DNA of 64,000 nucleotides from Pseudomonas congelans (GTDB lineage: Bacteria > Pseudomonadota > Gammaproteobacteria > Pseudomonadales > Pseudomonadaceae). Below are positions 18,577-26,482 of this stretch, piece after piece. Position 1 is the first letter of the stretch, and each line of letters opens with the position of its first letter. A program made the translations under genes and the position numbers. The notes beneath the pieces are model-generated. The model searched no databases and was not told the origin of the DNA. It was given only the letters and a program-made list of their open reading frames with translations. The DNA is taken from the NCBI RefSeq assembly GCF_900103225.1, contig NZ_FNJH01000007.1, positions 145,184 to 209,183 of the forward strand. Reading direction: 5' to 3'.

Positions 18577-18652
18577 CTGTAGTGGTATCAGACACTTCTA
18601 TCTGGCGATATTCTCGCCTGAATGAGTGTCCGGAATCACTAGACCACTACAG
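18577..18652. repeat. Nested 76-bp inverted repeat just outside attL
   Basis: Outer arms CTGTAGTGGT (18577-18586) and ACCACTACAG (18643-18652) pair perfectly. Inside them GACACT (18591-18596) pairs with AGTGTC (18625-18630), and GGCGA (18604-18608) pairs with TCGCC (18614-18618). The whole could fold as one long stem with bulges. It has no T tail, so it is not a simple terminator. It may be a small non-autonomous transposon or a folded RNA; the type is not recognised. Confidence 0.6.
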
Positions 18653-18684
18653 GACTGTATCTGAGAGGGCCTCACCAGAAACAC

Positions 18685-18759
18685 AAAAGCCGCGCAATGC
18701 GCGGCTTTGAGTATGGTGGGCCCACACGGACTCGAACCGTGGACCAAAGGATTATGAGT
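18685..18759. repeat. attL: left direct repeat of the integrated element
   Basis: This 75-bp segment is repeated in direct orientation at 43439-43513 with one difference (T at 18707, C at 43461). It contains the tRNA terminator hairpin (18688-18706) and the 3' part of the tRNA from the CCA end through the anticodon (reverse complement). The match stops at 18760. The fragment lacks the tRNA 5' half, so it is the displaced end left by integration rather than a working tRNA. Confidence 0.93.
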
Positions 18760-19092
18760 TGCCTAGAAACGCTGTGAGCCTAGTAAAACTGTTCATAGGT
18801 TAACGTAGGCACACAAAGCTGAAAGCATTCTAAACAGCGGGTTTGGCGTAGTTTTGAGAAAGTAGCGAGAGCTTATGACTGTACCTGGTGTGTACCGAAT
18901 CGTTGAACCAGAATCACGCTCATGAGGTTTCCATACACGGGTGTTCAGTCAATTCTGCCGTATGTCCTCCAAACCTCTTTCAATTCCATCCTGCGCATAA
19001 TCGCCTATGATTTTGAACGTCTGTTTTGGCTGGTCCTGGGCGTGTCCACTGGCTAACATGACGTGAGCAATTTTACGAAACGGAGAGGTTCA

Positions 19093-19512
19093 ATGAGGTC
19101 TAGCCAAAATCGTGTCGCTGAGAGAGTTGCATTTGCCGCCGGTATCGCGCTGCTCGGATACGTTGTAGCTAAAGGATTTTCAGATCAGATAGGCGTAGAT
19201 ATTTCCGCTGGAGGCAGACTCCTTTTCAGCATCGTCCTGTGTCTGAGTTTAGTAGGTTACGCAATATGGAATGAGCTCACGGACGGTTTATTAGGTTGCA
19301 GGGCGCTTTTGCCTCTAGCGCTATCGACTTTGTGGAGCGGATTCTGGCCTGCCATGCAGTATTGGGGTGTCAAAGGCTTGTACTTCCCCGGGTTGTCCAT
19401 CGAGCGTCTAGACGTGGAGTGGTGGGCTAGCACATACATGCAATGGGGAGGTTCCGCAGTGCTGCTTTTTGGAGGGTATGGCATCGCCTACTGGACCTGG
19501 AGAAGGTATTAA
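19093..19512 (+). CDS. Small hypothetical membrane protein
   Basis: A 139-aa protein I do not recognise. ATG 19093 is chosen because GGAGAGG sits eight bases upstream; an in-frame GTG at 19063 has no such site. Four hydrophobic segments are visible: VAFAAGIALLGYVVAKGF, LLFSIVLCLSLVGYAIW, LLPLALSTLWSGFWPA and SAVLLFGGYGIAYWTW. This suggests an inner-membrane protein with four helices. It is the first gene inside the left end of the element and stands alone. It could be cargo or an accessory gene. Confidence 0.6.
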   Translation: MRSSQNRVAERVAFAAGIALLGYVVAKGFSDQIGVDISAGGRLLFSIVLCLSLVGYAIWNELTDGLLGCRALLPLALSTLWSGFWPAMQYWGVKGLYFPGLSIERLDVEWWASTYMQWGGSAVLLFGGYGIAYWTWRRY

Positions 19513-19721
19513 TCCTTATGAGAACACGCACCGTGTCGACAGCTCAAATAGCGAATACGCTCAGCAATGAGCGAGCTGTTAGCCAAAACCAAGCCCAGCG
19601 GCCGCCAGGTTTTATTTCGGACTGCTGCGCAGGTTGAGATTCGTAACCCTCCCTGACGAGGCTTTTCTGGCTGATGAATACTTAATGTCCCCAGGTTCAA
19701 AGCTCGTACTGAACCACAATG
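19513..19721. other. Non-coding stretch before the IS66 remnant
   Basis: No gene, hairpin or repeat could be supported in these 209 bases. They join the small membrane-protein gene to the first IS66-type end at 19722. I take the stretch as debris from earlier insertions. Confidence 0.3.
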
Positions 19722-19755
19722 GTAAGCGTCCGGCGAGCTCACCCTCCGAACTCCA
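19722..19755 (+). repeat. 34-bp IS66-type inverted end, left copy
   Basis: Bases 19722-19755 match the reverse complement of 23562-23595 at 33 of 34 positions (the difference is GAGCTC against GAGATC). The pair brackets the CHAT gene in opposite orientation. The sequence begins GTAAGCGTCCGGCGA, a typical IS66-family terminus. Confidence 0.85.
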
Positions 19756-20229
19756 GCATTAAGGGCGATGGTGTCCGCGTATTTTTAAGCGGACGCTATC
19801 ACCCCTAATCGTCAGGTTTTCCATGCGCCAACGAGCTCTTATCCTAAACCGTGCAAAGCCCAGGTCGTTCAGGAACAGCTCAGCCATGCCCAAGCTCTCG
19901 ACTGCAGTCTGAAACGCTGGGTGACGCTGGCACGCTACCTGGATAATGTGGCTGTGCCCATCGACAACAATTAGGTGGAGAACCGGATACGGCCATGAGC
20001 ACTCAGCCGCTCAAACTGGCTGTTTGTCGGTCGCTGCGCAGCGGTAAACGGGCGGCGACAATCATGAGTCTGATCCAGCCGACACGTATGAGTGGTCATG
20101 ATCCGTATGCCTACCTAAATGATGTGCTGACGCTGCCGACGACGCAGCGGGCCAGTGAGATAGAGCAAATGCTACCGCATCAGTGGATGCCGACCTGACT
20201 TAGGCAAGCTGAGTTGGGCGGACGCTTAC
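19722..20229 (+). pseudogene. IS66-family remnant: left end plus decayed transposase (TnpC) C-terminus
   Basis: The left end begins GTAAGCGTCCGGCGAGCTC at 19722 and a right-end sequence GCGGACGCTTAC closes at 20229. Between them, about 19860-20198 reads in fragments as the C-terminal part of IS66 transposase. Recognisable pieces are ARYLDNVAVPIDNN (with a stop where W is expected), then VENRIRP, a frame change, LRSGKRAATIMSLIQPTRMS, GHDPYAYLNDVL and LPHQWMPT. Stops and frameshifts show that it is dead. Most of the original element, including TnpA and TnpB, is gone. No 8-bp target duplication is visible. Confidence 0.8.
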
Positions 20230-20331
20230 TCAGCTTCAGCACATCGGCGAAGACCTAGCGAAGTTCGATTACACGCCAGGCGTATTCCCCGTACGATTAC
20301 GCAGCAGGGATGAAGGTTCTGGAGAGTAACT

Positions 20332-23300
20332 ATGAGTCAGGAAAGCGGATACTCCAATTGGGAGTCGAGGGTCCAGCAGGGTCTTGCTCTGTGCGATCAG
20401 ATGTTGGCAAATGGAGAGGTAGGGGCAGCCCTCGCGCATCTCCGTGGCCTGGAGCTTGGAGGCGAGGCGGATACCAGGGTGGTAGCCATTCAAATGCTTC
20501 ACCGTGCTGGTTTGCCGGAGCAAGCGTATAGAGAGGTCAAGCGCCTGATACTTCCTGCTGATCCCGAACCAGAGGCACTGTTACGGTTGGCCCATGTGTG
20601 TGCGGACGCTGGAGCTGACGCTGACTCTAAAAGCTTCCTAAACAGAGTCGTCGATGATGCATTCTCATTGGACTCTCTCTACATAGCTTCCCGCGTCGCC
20701 GAACGAATTGGCGATGCGAATCTTCAGGGACATTTCGAGACACGCATGATCAATGAGCACCCCTCCTATAGCGGTGTCCGGAACTTGGTCTTGCAGCGGG
20801 CATTAGGCGACGAACGATTCGCCGAGGCAGCAATTGTGCTTCACCCCGATTTAATGAGTTCGCGCGAGCATCTTTACCATCTGCAGCTGCTGGCAGATTC
20901 TGATTCGCTTGATACTGAAGCAATGGTGACACTAGCTGAACGGTCATCTGGCAATTTGGTGCCCTTGGCTATTCTTCGATACCTGCTTGCAAGACATGAG
21001 GTAGTGGCTGCGATCAATGTTGCAATCTTACTCGTGGGATTGGAGAAAGATGAAGAAGTCAGAGAACTGCTGGCCGTTCTCGACGCATTTCTGGTGAGAA
21101 GGGGCTCAATTGACTTCTTGTTGATTGAGAGCAAGGTTGTAGACATCATCAAGGAGATCGTTGGCTACTTGGCTATCCGCCCGGAGCGGGGCTACGTTCG
21201 ACAGCGCCTGATAGAGCTGCTTTCGGTTGAGCGTAGTGCCGACATCGGTGTTCCACTCATCTTGAAGGTTGTCTCAGATCTTATTGATGAAGGAGGACTC
21301 ATCCTCGGACCTGACATGTATCCGGCGTCTAGTTCTGAGGAGGCGCTAATCAAGAGCAAAATCCCAGAAATCTGCATGCAATGGTTCGTGGATCGCCAGC
21401 CATGCATTCCTGGCAAGACCAAACTTCCACGCGAGTTGATCTCGATCAATCCAGACGTCTGTATGGCAACCATTTGTACGATGATGAGTTCGGTGGCCAT
21501 TGCAGTTGAATCACGCAAGGACGTAGACGCCTTGAAGAACTGGCTTCTTCTTGGATGCGGTGTTGCGCCCCATACATCTGCCCCTGATTTTACTACGGTC
21601 TTGTTCCGGGTAGCGATGATGCGGTTAGGTAACGCTGGGTACGCGCAGCAGGCCAGAGACCTTTGCGAAGAGCAGCTTTCTCAATGCGGTGATTCACGAT
21701 CTCGGGCCCAAGCCGCATGGTTCAGCATGGCCGATCTCTACAGCCGTCTTCAGGACCGTCGCACCAGCTTGGTTGCCTTTGCTTGTGCTATTGCGGGCCC
21801 CAATATTGGGCAGACACCGTTTACTAGCTTCAATGAGATCAACCTTTGGGTACGGCTGCTTAGGGAGTCTGGACTGTTTGACTATGCTTTGGACGCATTG
21901 GAGATATCTGACAAGGCCTTGCAGGCCTGCGGAACCTATGAAAAGCATCGACACCAACAGCTTCATGTCAGATTGACTATCGAGCTTGAAAGGGTTGTTC
22001 GCGATCTTCCAGCAAGAGCTGACGAGATCCCTAATCTGCTCCTGCGTACCGCCGAAGCTGGTCAGGAGGCGCTTGGTAGTGGTGAGGACGGCGTCCAAAC
22101 GATGGCTCTGCTTGATCAGCTCATCCGGCTTTCCAAGAGATTCAACGTTGAGATCCCGGATAGCGCAGCTCAGACGATTAAGGTACTCGCTGGCAATACC
22201 TTTTTATCAAAACCGTTCGTCCAAACGCTAATGGATAGCGAGGATCCTATTGGCGCCCTTTGGACGCATTACACATCTGTAGAACCCGCAAAGTTCGCCA
22301 ACGATGCCGCATATGACTCAATGCCGCTGACGGACGCCGCCAGGGTGGTGCTGACCCTTAAACGCAATAGCGTAAAGCCTGATGAGCTATTGCTGCCGTT
22401 TGAGCTTCTAGCCGACAGTGGCGTCGCAGCTCCGGGATGGACGCGGCACCCAAGACCCCCCTACACGTTTGGGTCCCCTTCGAAGATTTTGGAGGTGGCC
22501 GAACATCTGCGCGAGCACGGGATCGCCTTGGTGCTGGCCGCATTCGACAACCTCGGCCAGCTAGTTTCCCTCAGATATGAGGAAGGCCAGTTCACTCTTT
22601 TGGAAGAGCAAGAGTTCATCTACGACAGCTTCAAGAGATGGTCTAGGTTGTACCCATATGACTACTGCAGGGACGTGGGAACGCAGAGTTGGGAAAAGGA
22701 GCACGCAATGCAGCAGTCCCTAGCTGAGTGCAAATGGCAGACACTCCCGTCGAGCGCAACCCTGGTCGTGATGGAGTCAGAGCTGCGTTCGATGCCGAGC
22801 AATCTGCTCTGGACCGACAATGGCTTCTTTGGAGCCTCTCAACCCGTTGGTGCCGCACCGTCAATGGCATGGCTCGCGGAGTCGTTCAACCGCCGTCCTG
22901 CTTCCGTGCCGCGACTGTGCGCCTGGATATCCAACGCAGGCGAGCAGACACAGACCCTCAACGTATTACTTGGTTATCTGCAAGGGGAGTTCGAGGAATA
23001 CGGAGTGGTACTGGATACCAGCAACCAGCCGCCCGCAACTCTTGCAAGCTCGGACCTGGTGTTTATAGCCGCCCATGGACAGGTCTCCCCTGAGGGCAAC
23101 TATTTCCATACCTTGAATGACGAGGGGTCGCTGAAGGTCCCTGCTGATGTGGTCGCAACAGCTGTTCGCGACTCACGTGTGGCGGTGCTGTTTGTCTGTA
23201 GCGGTGGCCGCTCGGACAAGGTGCCGGATGCTAACACTACGAGTGGCCTGGCTAAGCAGCTTCTTTCTAATGGATGTTCAACGGTCATTGCCTCACCTTG

Positions 23301-23472
23301 GCCGGTCGAAGCAATGGTCGCAGCGAGCTGGGCGCCAAAGTTCCTAAAGCACTGGAAGTCAGGCAAAACCGCCATTCAGGCCTGCCATGATGCCAACAAG
23401 GAGATTAGTGGTGATCCTTCTCGAGCTTTGGCGATGAATCTTTACGGAGATCCCTGTCAGACCTTATCGTAG
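20332..23472 (+). CDS. Large helical-repeat protein with C-terminal CHAT protease domain
   Basis: A 1046-aa protein. The C-terminal 200 residues form a caspase-like CHAT domain: catalytic His915 in VFIAAHGQVS and Cys956 in VLFVCSGG, followed by GLAKQLLSNGCSTVIASPWP. Residues about 1-650 are helix-rich with TPR-like spacing (for example LALCDQMLANGEVGAALAHL). CHAT proteases linked to TPRs act in some phage-defence and cell-death pathways, such as TPR-CHAT of type III-E CRISPR; here no CRISPR gene is nearby. ATG 20332 has GGAGAG upstream. The gene is flanked by near-identical IS66-type ends, so it may be transposon cargo. The substrate is unknown; the downstream 379-aa protein is a possible partner. 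Confidence 0.82.
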   Translation: MSQESGYSNWESRVQQGLALCDQMLANGEVGAALAHLRGLELGGEADTRVVAIQMLHRAGLPEQAYREVKRLILPADPEPEALLRLAHVCADAGADADSKSFLNRVVDDAFSLDSLYIASRVAERIGDANLQGHFETRMINEHPSYSGVRNLVLQRALGDERFAEAAIVLHPDLMSSREHLYHLQLLADSDSLDTEAMVTLAERSSGNLVPLAILRYLLARHEVVAAINVAILLVGLEKDEEVRELLAVLDAFLVRRGSIDFLLIESKVVDIIKEIVGYLAIRPERGYVRQRLIELLSVERSADIGVPLILKVVSDLIDEGGLILGPDMYPASSSEEALIKSKIPEICMQWFVDRQPCIPGKTKLPRELISINPDVCMATICTMMSSVAIAVESRKDVDALKNWLLLGCGVAPHTSAPDFTTVLFRVAMMRLGNAGYAQQARDLCEEQLSQCGDSRSRAQAAWFSMADLYSRLQDRRTSLVAFACAIAGPNIGQTPFTSFNEINLWVRLLRESGLFDYALDALEISDKALQACGTYEKHRHQQLHVRLTIELERVVRDLPARADEIPNLLLRTAEAGQEALGSGEDGVQTMALLDQLIRLSKRFNVEIPDSAAQTIKVLAGNTFLSKPFVQTLMDSEDPIGALWTHYTSVEPAKFANDAAYDSMPLTDAARVVLTLKRNSVKPDELLLPFELLADSGVAAPGWTRHPRPPYTFGSPSKILEVAEHLREHGIALVLAAFDNLGQLVSLRYEEGQFTLLEEQEFIYDSFKRWSRLYPYDYCRDVGTQSWEKEHAMQQSLAECKWQTLPSSATLVVMESELRSMPSNLLWTDNGFFGASQPVGAAPSMAWLAESFNRRPASVPRLCAWISNAGEQTQTLNVLLGYLQGEFEEYGVVLDTSNQPPATLASSDLVFIAAHGQVSPEGNYFHTLNDEGSLKVPADVVATAVRDSRVAVLFVCSGGRSDKVPDANTTSGLAKQLLSNGCSTVIASPWPVEAMVAASWAPKFLKHWKSGKTAIQACHDANKEISGDPSRALAMNLYGDPCQTLS

Positions 23473-23515
23473 CCGTGTGGTGCTAACGCTTTTTGGATTG
23501 TGTAGGTGAACGTTT

Positions 23516-23595
23516 GTAACCGTCCGGCGAATTCTCCCTCCGATCCCAACCATAAGGACGATGGAGTTCGGAGGGTGATCTCGCCGGACGCTTAC
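23516..23595. repeat. 80-bp palindromic IS66-derived miniature element (right bracket of the CHAT unit)
   Basis: The left arm GTAACCGTCCGGCGAATTC and the right arm ending TCGCCGGACGCTTAC pair with each other around a central CCAT-AAGGACG-ATGG. The right arm (23562-23595) also pairs with 19722-19755 at 33 of 34 bases. It begins 44 bases after the CHAT stop. It looks like a non-autonomous miniature element mobilised by an IS66 transposase, or two fused IS66 left ends. Confidence 0.75.
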
Positions 23596-23973
23596 TTTCA
23601 TTGGAGCAATACTGCACCCAATGGCTCATCGGTACTAATCGAGCCGGTAAAAGTTTGTCTGGAGAATTGCATTCGACTTGCCCAGATGCTTGCACCGGAT
23701 TTGACCAGCGCACTGGGTGCGCCCTGACCGGCAGAAGTCGACCCAACGCGGTCAGTGAGGACTGCGTCAATCAGCCGGGTTAACCGGAGATTTTATGTAG
23801 GCCCTATCCTCGCTCTGAGAGCGGAATTCTATGTGTGGAGAGCGGTGCATTGATGTATAGTTATTTATAAATAGTGCGGTTATTTTGAAAAATGTAGTTT
23901 TATAAGGTGTGCTCGGTGCGTAATACTTGTATGGCATTGGTTACATCAAAGTAAAATTTTAAAGAGGCGGTGT
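23596..23973. other. AT-rich non-coding region upstream of the zinc-ribbon gene
   Basis: No coding sequence is supported in this 378-base stretch. The last 130 bases are strongly AT-rich (TATAGTTATTTATAAATAG near 23855), suiting a promoter for the 23974 gene. An AAAGAGG ribosome site lies just before the ATG. Confidence 0.45.
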
Positions 23974-25113
23974 ATGTTTTACTCAAGAAAGCTGAACAAG
24001 GATACTCAGCAGGTTGAAGTCTGGGAATGTGAGTGGTCAGACCCTGGAACGGGAATGGCCAAGAAGAACTTCATCAGGAAATATTGTATTGAGGGTGAGC
24101 AAGAAGATAACCCCGATCAGTACTCGACATCTCAAGCTATTTGTTGGGCGCCAGGAAGAACTATAGGTAATATAGCTGTAAGCTCTGAAGGCGTGTTTGG
24201 GAGTTTTACTGCTGTGAAAGGCGATCATGCAGTACTGCCCTGTAATATAATTCCCTGTGGAAAATTCAGGAACGGTGCTGACCGTTGGTATTGTAAAACT
24301 CATCAAATTCATTGGGGGGTTAAAGCTGATATTGCTGCGGTTCCTGCTAGCGGGGAGGTGACTTGTAGCAACCATTTGATGGGCATGAGCTACGTTGTAA
24401 ATCCATTAGTAGTAGACTTCAATGAGTTCGAAGAAATTGCTGTATGGTGCTCACTGCCTCCAGCAATGTCTAGCGAGGATATCGTTCCTCGTGCGCCACA
24501 CATTCATGTTCATAAACGTTTTACGGGGGAGGAAAGAAAAAGGATAGATCGTGATTACGACGCAATTGTATGCTCCTACAGTCAGGATCTTGGGTTATTC
24601 AAAAGCAGTGATATCACTCAAATTCAGATTACTCCCCCTGCTGCATTCGAGTTCGTTAAATCGCTTGAGGATAACCGGGATATGGACTGTGTTACGTGCA
24701 AAAAGTGTGGTTATCCCCATTTAGATCTCGGAAGTTTTGCCAACGCTCCTCATAAAAAACACTTTTGTGGTAATTGTGGGAATGACAGTGTCTGGAGTGA
24801 TGGTAAAATTGTCTCTACCCCTCTTAAACCACTCCATGATCAATTCAATAATAGCAATGAATACATAATACCGGATCGAGTTTTGGATATGGATGACTAC
24901 CGCGATCTTCATTTTGAATTGTGGTCATCGACCCCTGCTGTCTTATGGACGGCAGATAGACCTCAAGAAAAAGGTATTCATGTTCATGTTTATGAGAAAG
25001 GTATGGGCGGAAGGCGTATTGTTGATGATACGTTTGGAAAAGTGATTTATAAAGGCGAGGAGTTAGATCGAAAGGCTCTTTGGGAAATGATGGCTTCTAA
25101 TACGATATATTAG
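23974..25113 (+). CDS. Zinc-ribbon protein of unknown function
   Basis: A 379-aa protein I do not recognise by name. Around residues 236-272 it has a clear four-cysteine plus histidine zinc ribbon: CVTCKKCGYPHLDLGSF, then PHKKHFCGNCGND. HVH motifs occur at about 180 (PHIHVHKRF) and 345 (GIHVHVYEKG). The N-terminal part carries several further cysteines (CNIIPCG, WYCKTH). No membrane segment or signal peptide is seen. Base composition is markedly AT-richer than the chromosome, suggesting recent acquisition. It lies 380 bases after the CHAT gene unit and 190 bases before the 231-aa gene on the same strand. A role as sensor or substrate of a defence module is conjecture. Confidence 0.6.
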   Translation: MFYSRKLNKDTQQVEVWECEWSDPGTGMAKKNFIRKYCIEGEQEDNPDQYSTSQAICWAPGRTIGNIAVSSEGVFGSFTAVKGDHAVLPCNIIPCGKFRNGADRWYCKTHQIHWGVKADIAAVPASGEVTCSNHLMGMSYVVNPLVVDFNEFEEIAVWCSLPPAMSSEDIVPRAPHIHVHKRFTGEERKRIDRDYDAIVCSYSQDLGLFKSSDITQIQITPPAAFEFVKSLEDNRDMDCVTCKKCGYPHLDLGSFANAPHKKHFCGNCGNDSVWSDGKIVSTPLKPLHDQFNNSNEYIIPDRVLDMDDYRDLHFELWSSTPAVLWTADRPQEKGIHVHVYEKGMGGRRIVDDTFGKVIYKGEELDRKALWEMMASNTIY

Positions 25114-25302
25114 AGGGTGGAAGGTTATGGTCGATGCGCATCAGTCAATATGCCCATTTTTGAATCTGTGCGAGTGCGCGTTGATGAGCGGGATTAAATG
25201 TAAAGGTGTACTTGGATAACGCTATCACCGAGTGGGGTCGCTGTAATGCCAAATACAACTATCACTCAAAGAAGATTTCGTAGATTCTAAGTCGGGGTTA
25301 AT

Positions 25303-25998
25303 ATGTGGTGCTTTAAGAAATTTTTTTACACGCCGCCGCCGCTTCCCACTCGCTCAGAGGATTTTTCAGACTACAGAGCCTGGTTTTTACACGCGGTGAA
25401 ATTCACAAATGCTCAAGGCTTTAAGGTCGCAAAGCCAAATTGGCTGTCCTCCCCAATTAGCGAAAGCGATGATTTTCTGGAGCGTGCGCTACTGACCGCA
25501 GGTGTGAGCGACGCCTCAAAATCAGCTTTTCAGTGCCTTAAATGGAGCCATTTTCTTGCACCCCACATTGAGGCCTCTCTCGGTAGAAAAGTCTACATCA
25601 CCATCGGACAGCTTTGGAACGGAGATAAGGCGGCATTCGATCCATCTTGGGGAGATTTGAGACGTTGGTGTAAGAGAGGAATTTCACTTGCAGATATTTC
25701 TTCTCAAGGCAGGCAGGGGATTAATCTGCACGTTTGGCTGACAGTTGAAAGCGGTCAAATAATTGATGTCAGTTTACCTAGCTCACTGGCTAGGATTTTT
25801 CCCGATAAGGAGTATGGGAAGTATCTTGGAGCGATGATATGGGGTAATCCTCCGCAGATGTATGGTGACTATTTTTACCTGCCTATGGCGGTTGGGTCTG
25901 GTTTCGCAGAGGCAATTGGTAGCTGCTCTGAGTTGAAATTAATCGCTCGTAATTCAAATGAGCTGAACGAGTATCAGTATGCATTTGTGAGAAACTAA
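25303..25998 (+). CDS. Hypothetical protein, weak transglutaminase-like pattern
   Basis: A 231-aa cytoplasmic protein not recognised. Three spaced elements recall the Cys-His-Asp layout of transglutaminase-like enzymes: a cysteine in SAFQCLKWSHF (about residue 73), the strand GRKVYITIGQLW, and INLHVWLTVESGQIIDVSL with the histidine at about 146 and the aspartate 13 residues later. This is a pattern match only; spacing and fold would need testing. The ATG at 25303 lies in an AT-rich context like the preceding gene. It shares strand and a 190-base gap with the zinc-ribbon gene, and both lie between IS66-type ends at 23516 and 26415. Confidence 0.5.
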   Translation: MWCFKKFFYTPPPLPTRSEDFSDYRAWFLHAVKFTNAQGFKVAKPNWLSSPISESDDFLERALLTAGVSDASKSAFQCLKWSHFLAPHIEASLGRKVYITIGQLWNGDKAAFDPSWGDLRRWCKRGISLADISSQGRQGINLHVWLTVESGQIIDVSLPSSLARIFPDKEYGKYLGAMIWGNPPQMYGDYFYLPMAVGSGFAEAIGSCSELKLIARNSNELNEYQYAFVRN

Positions 25999-26482
25999 GT
26001 GGAGGCCCGCGATCCTAAGTGATCTGCTCTCCAAGCTAGGTAAGGCCTGCAGCACGCTACGTGGTCTTTCTCAGATCAGCTTTGAGCTGGAACCAGCTAG
26101 ATCGGGCTGTCAGAAACGGCCAGCCTTCATTGCTCTGGTCCATGGGGTCGTTCAGATGAATCAAGATCTCGCCGTGATGAAGAACTCCCAACTCCCGTAT
26201 TTTCGCGCGCGCGAAAATCCTTGGCTGCTGGTGATATCCAGCGCGACAAGTCACCCTGGCTCTCACCAGCTCATTTGGAAGCATCTTGTTGAGCTTCCAA
26301 ACGAGCTGTGTGCACTTATTTGTTCACCGCGAAGTAAACGAACGGTGCACACGCCTACCTCACGCTTAGGTGGGCATCCGCGTAATCACGCAAGATGTGT
26401 TCGGCGGACGCTTACCCTGACGGTTGCGGGTCGCTATGAGCAGTGATCCATGATCTGAATTTAGGGAAGCTTTGGAGCGCCT
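25999..26482. other. Intergenic region with a 20-bp palindrome and an IS66-type right end
   Basis: This 484-base stretch between convergent genes holds the palindrome at 26199-26218, an inverted repeat CTC-N2-TTGGAAGC / GCTTCCAA-N2-GAG (about 26270-26306) and an IS66-type right end GGCGGACGCTTAC at 26403-26415. The end faces left, so the element it once closed lay at lower coordinates. I found no protein family in any frame. Confidence 0.5.
26199..26218. repeat. 20-bp perfect palindrome, copy 1
   Basis: ATTTTCGCG-CG-CGCGAAAAT, identical to copy 2 at 28707-28726. The same arms with a GG centre occur at 33214-33233 and, with the last base changed, at 33174-33193. Copies 1 and 2 bracket the SIR2 gene. 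It is a candidate binding site for an element-encoded regulator or recombinase. Confidence 0.8.

Noticed and set aside
18685..18759. A second tRNA gene at attL
   Set aside because: Only the 3' half plus anticodon loop is present; the 5' half and acceptor partner strand are missing.
26057..26284. 75-aa minus-strand open frame over the palindrome
   Set aside because: It overlaps the palindrome and shows no family features.
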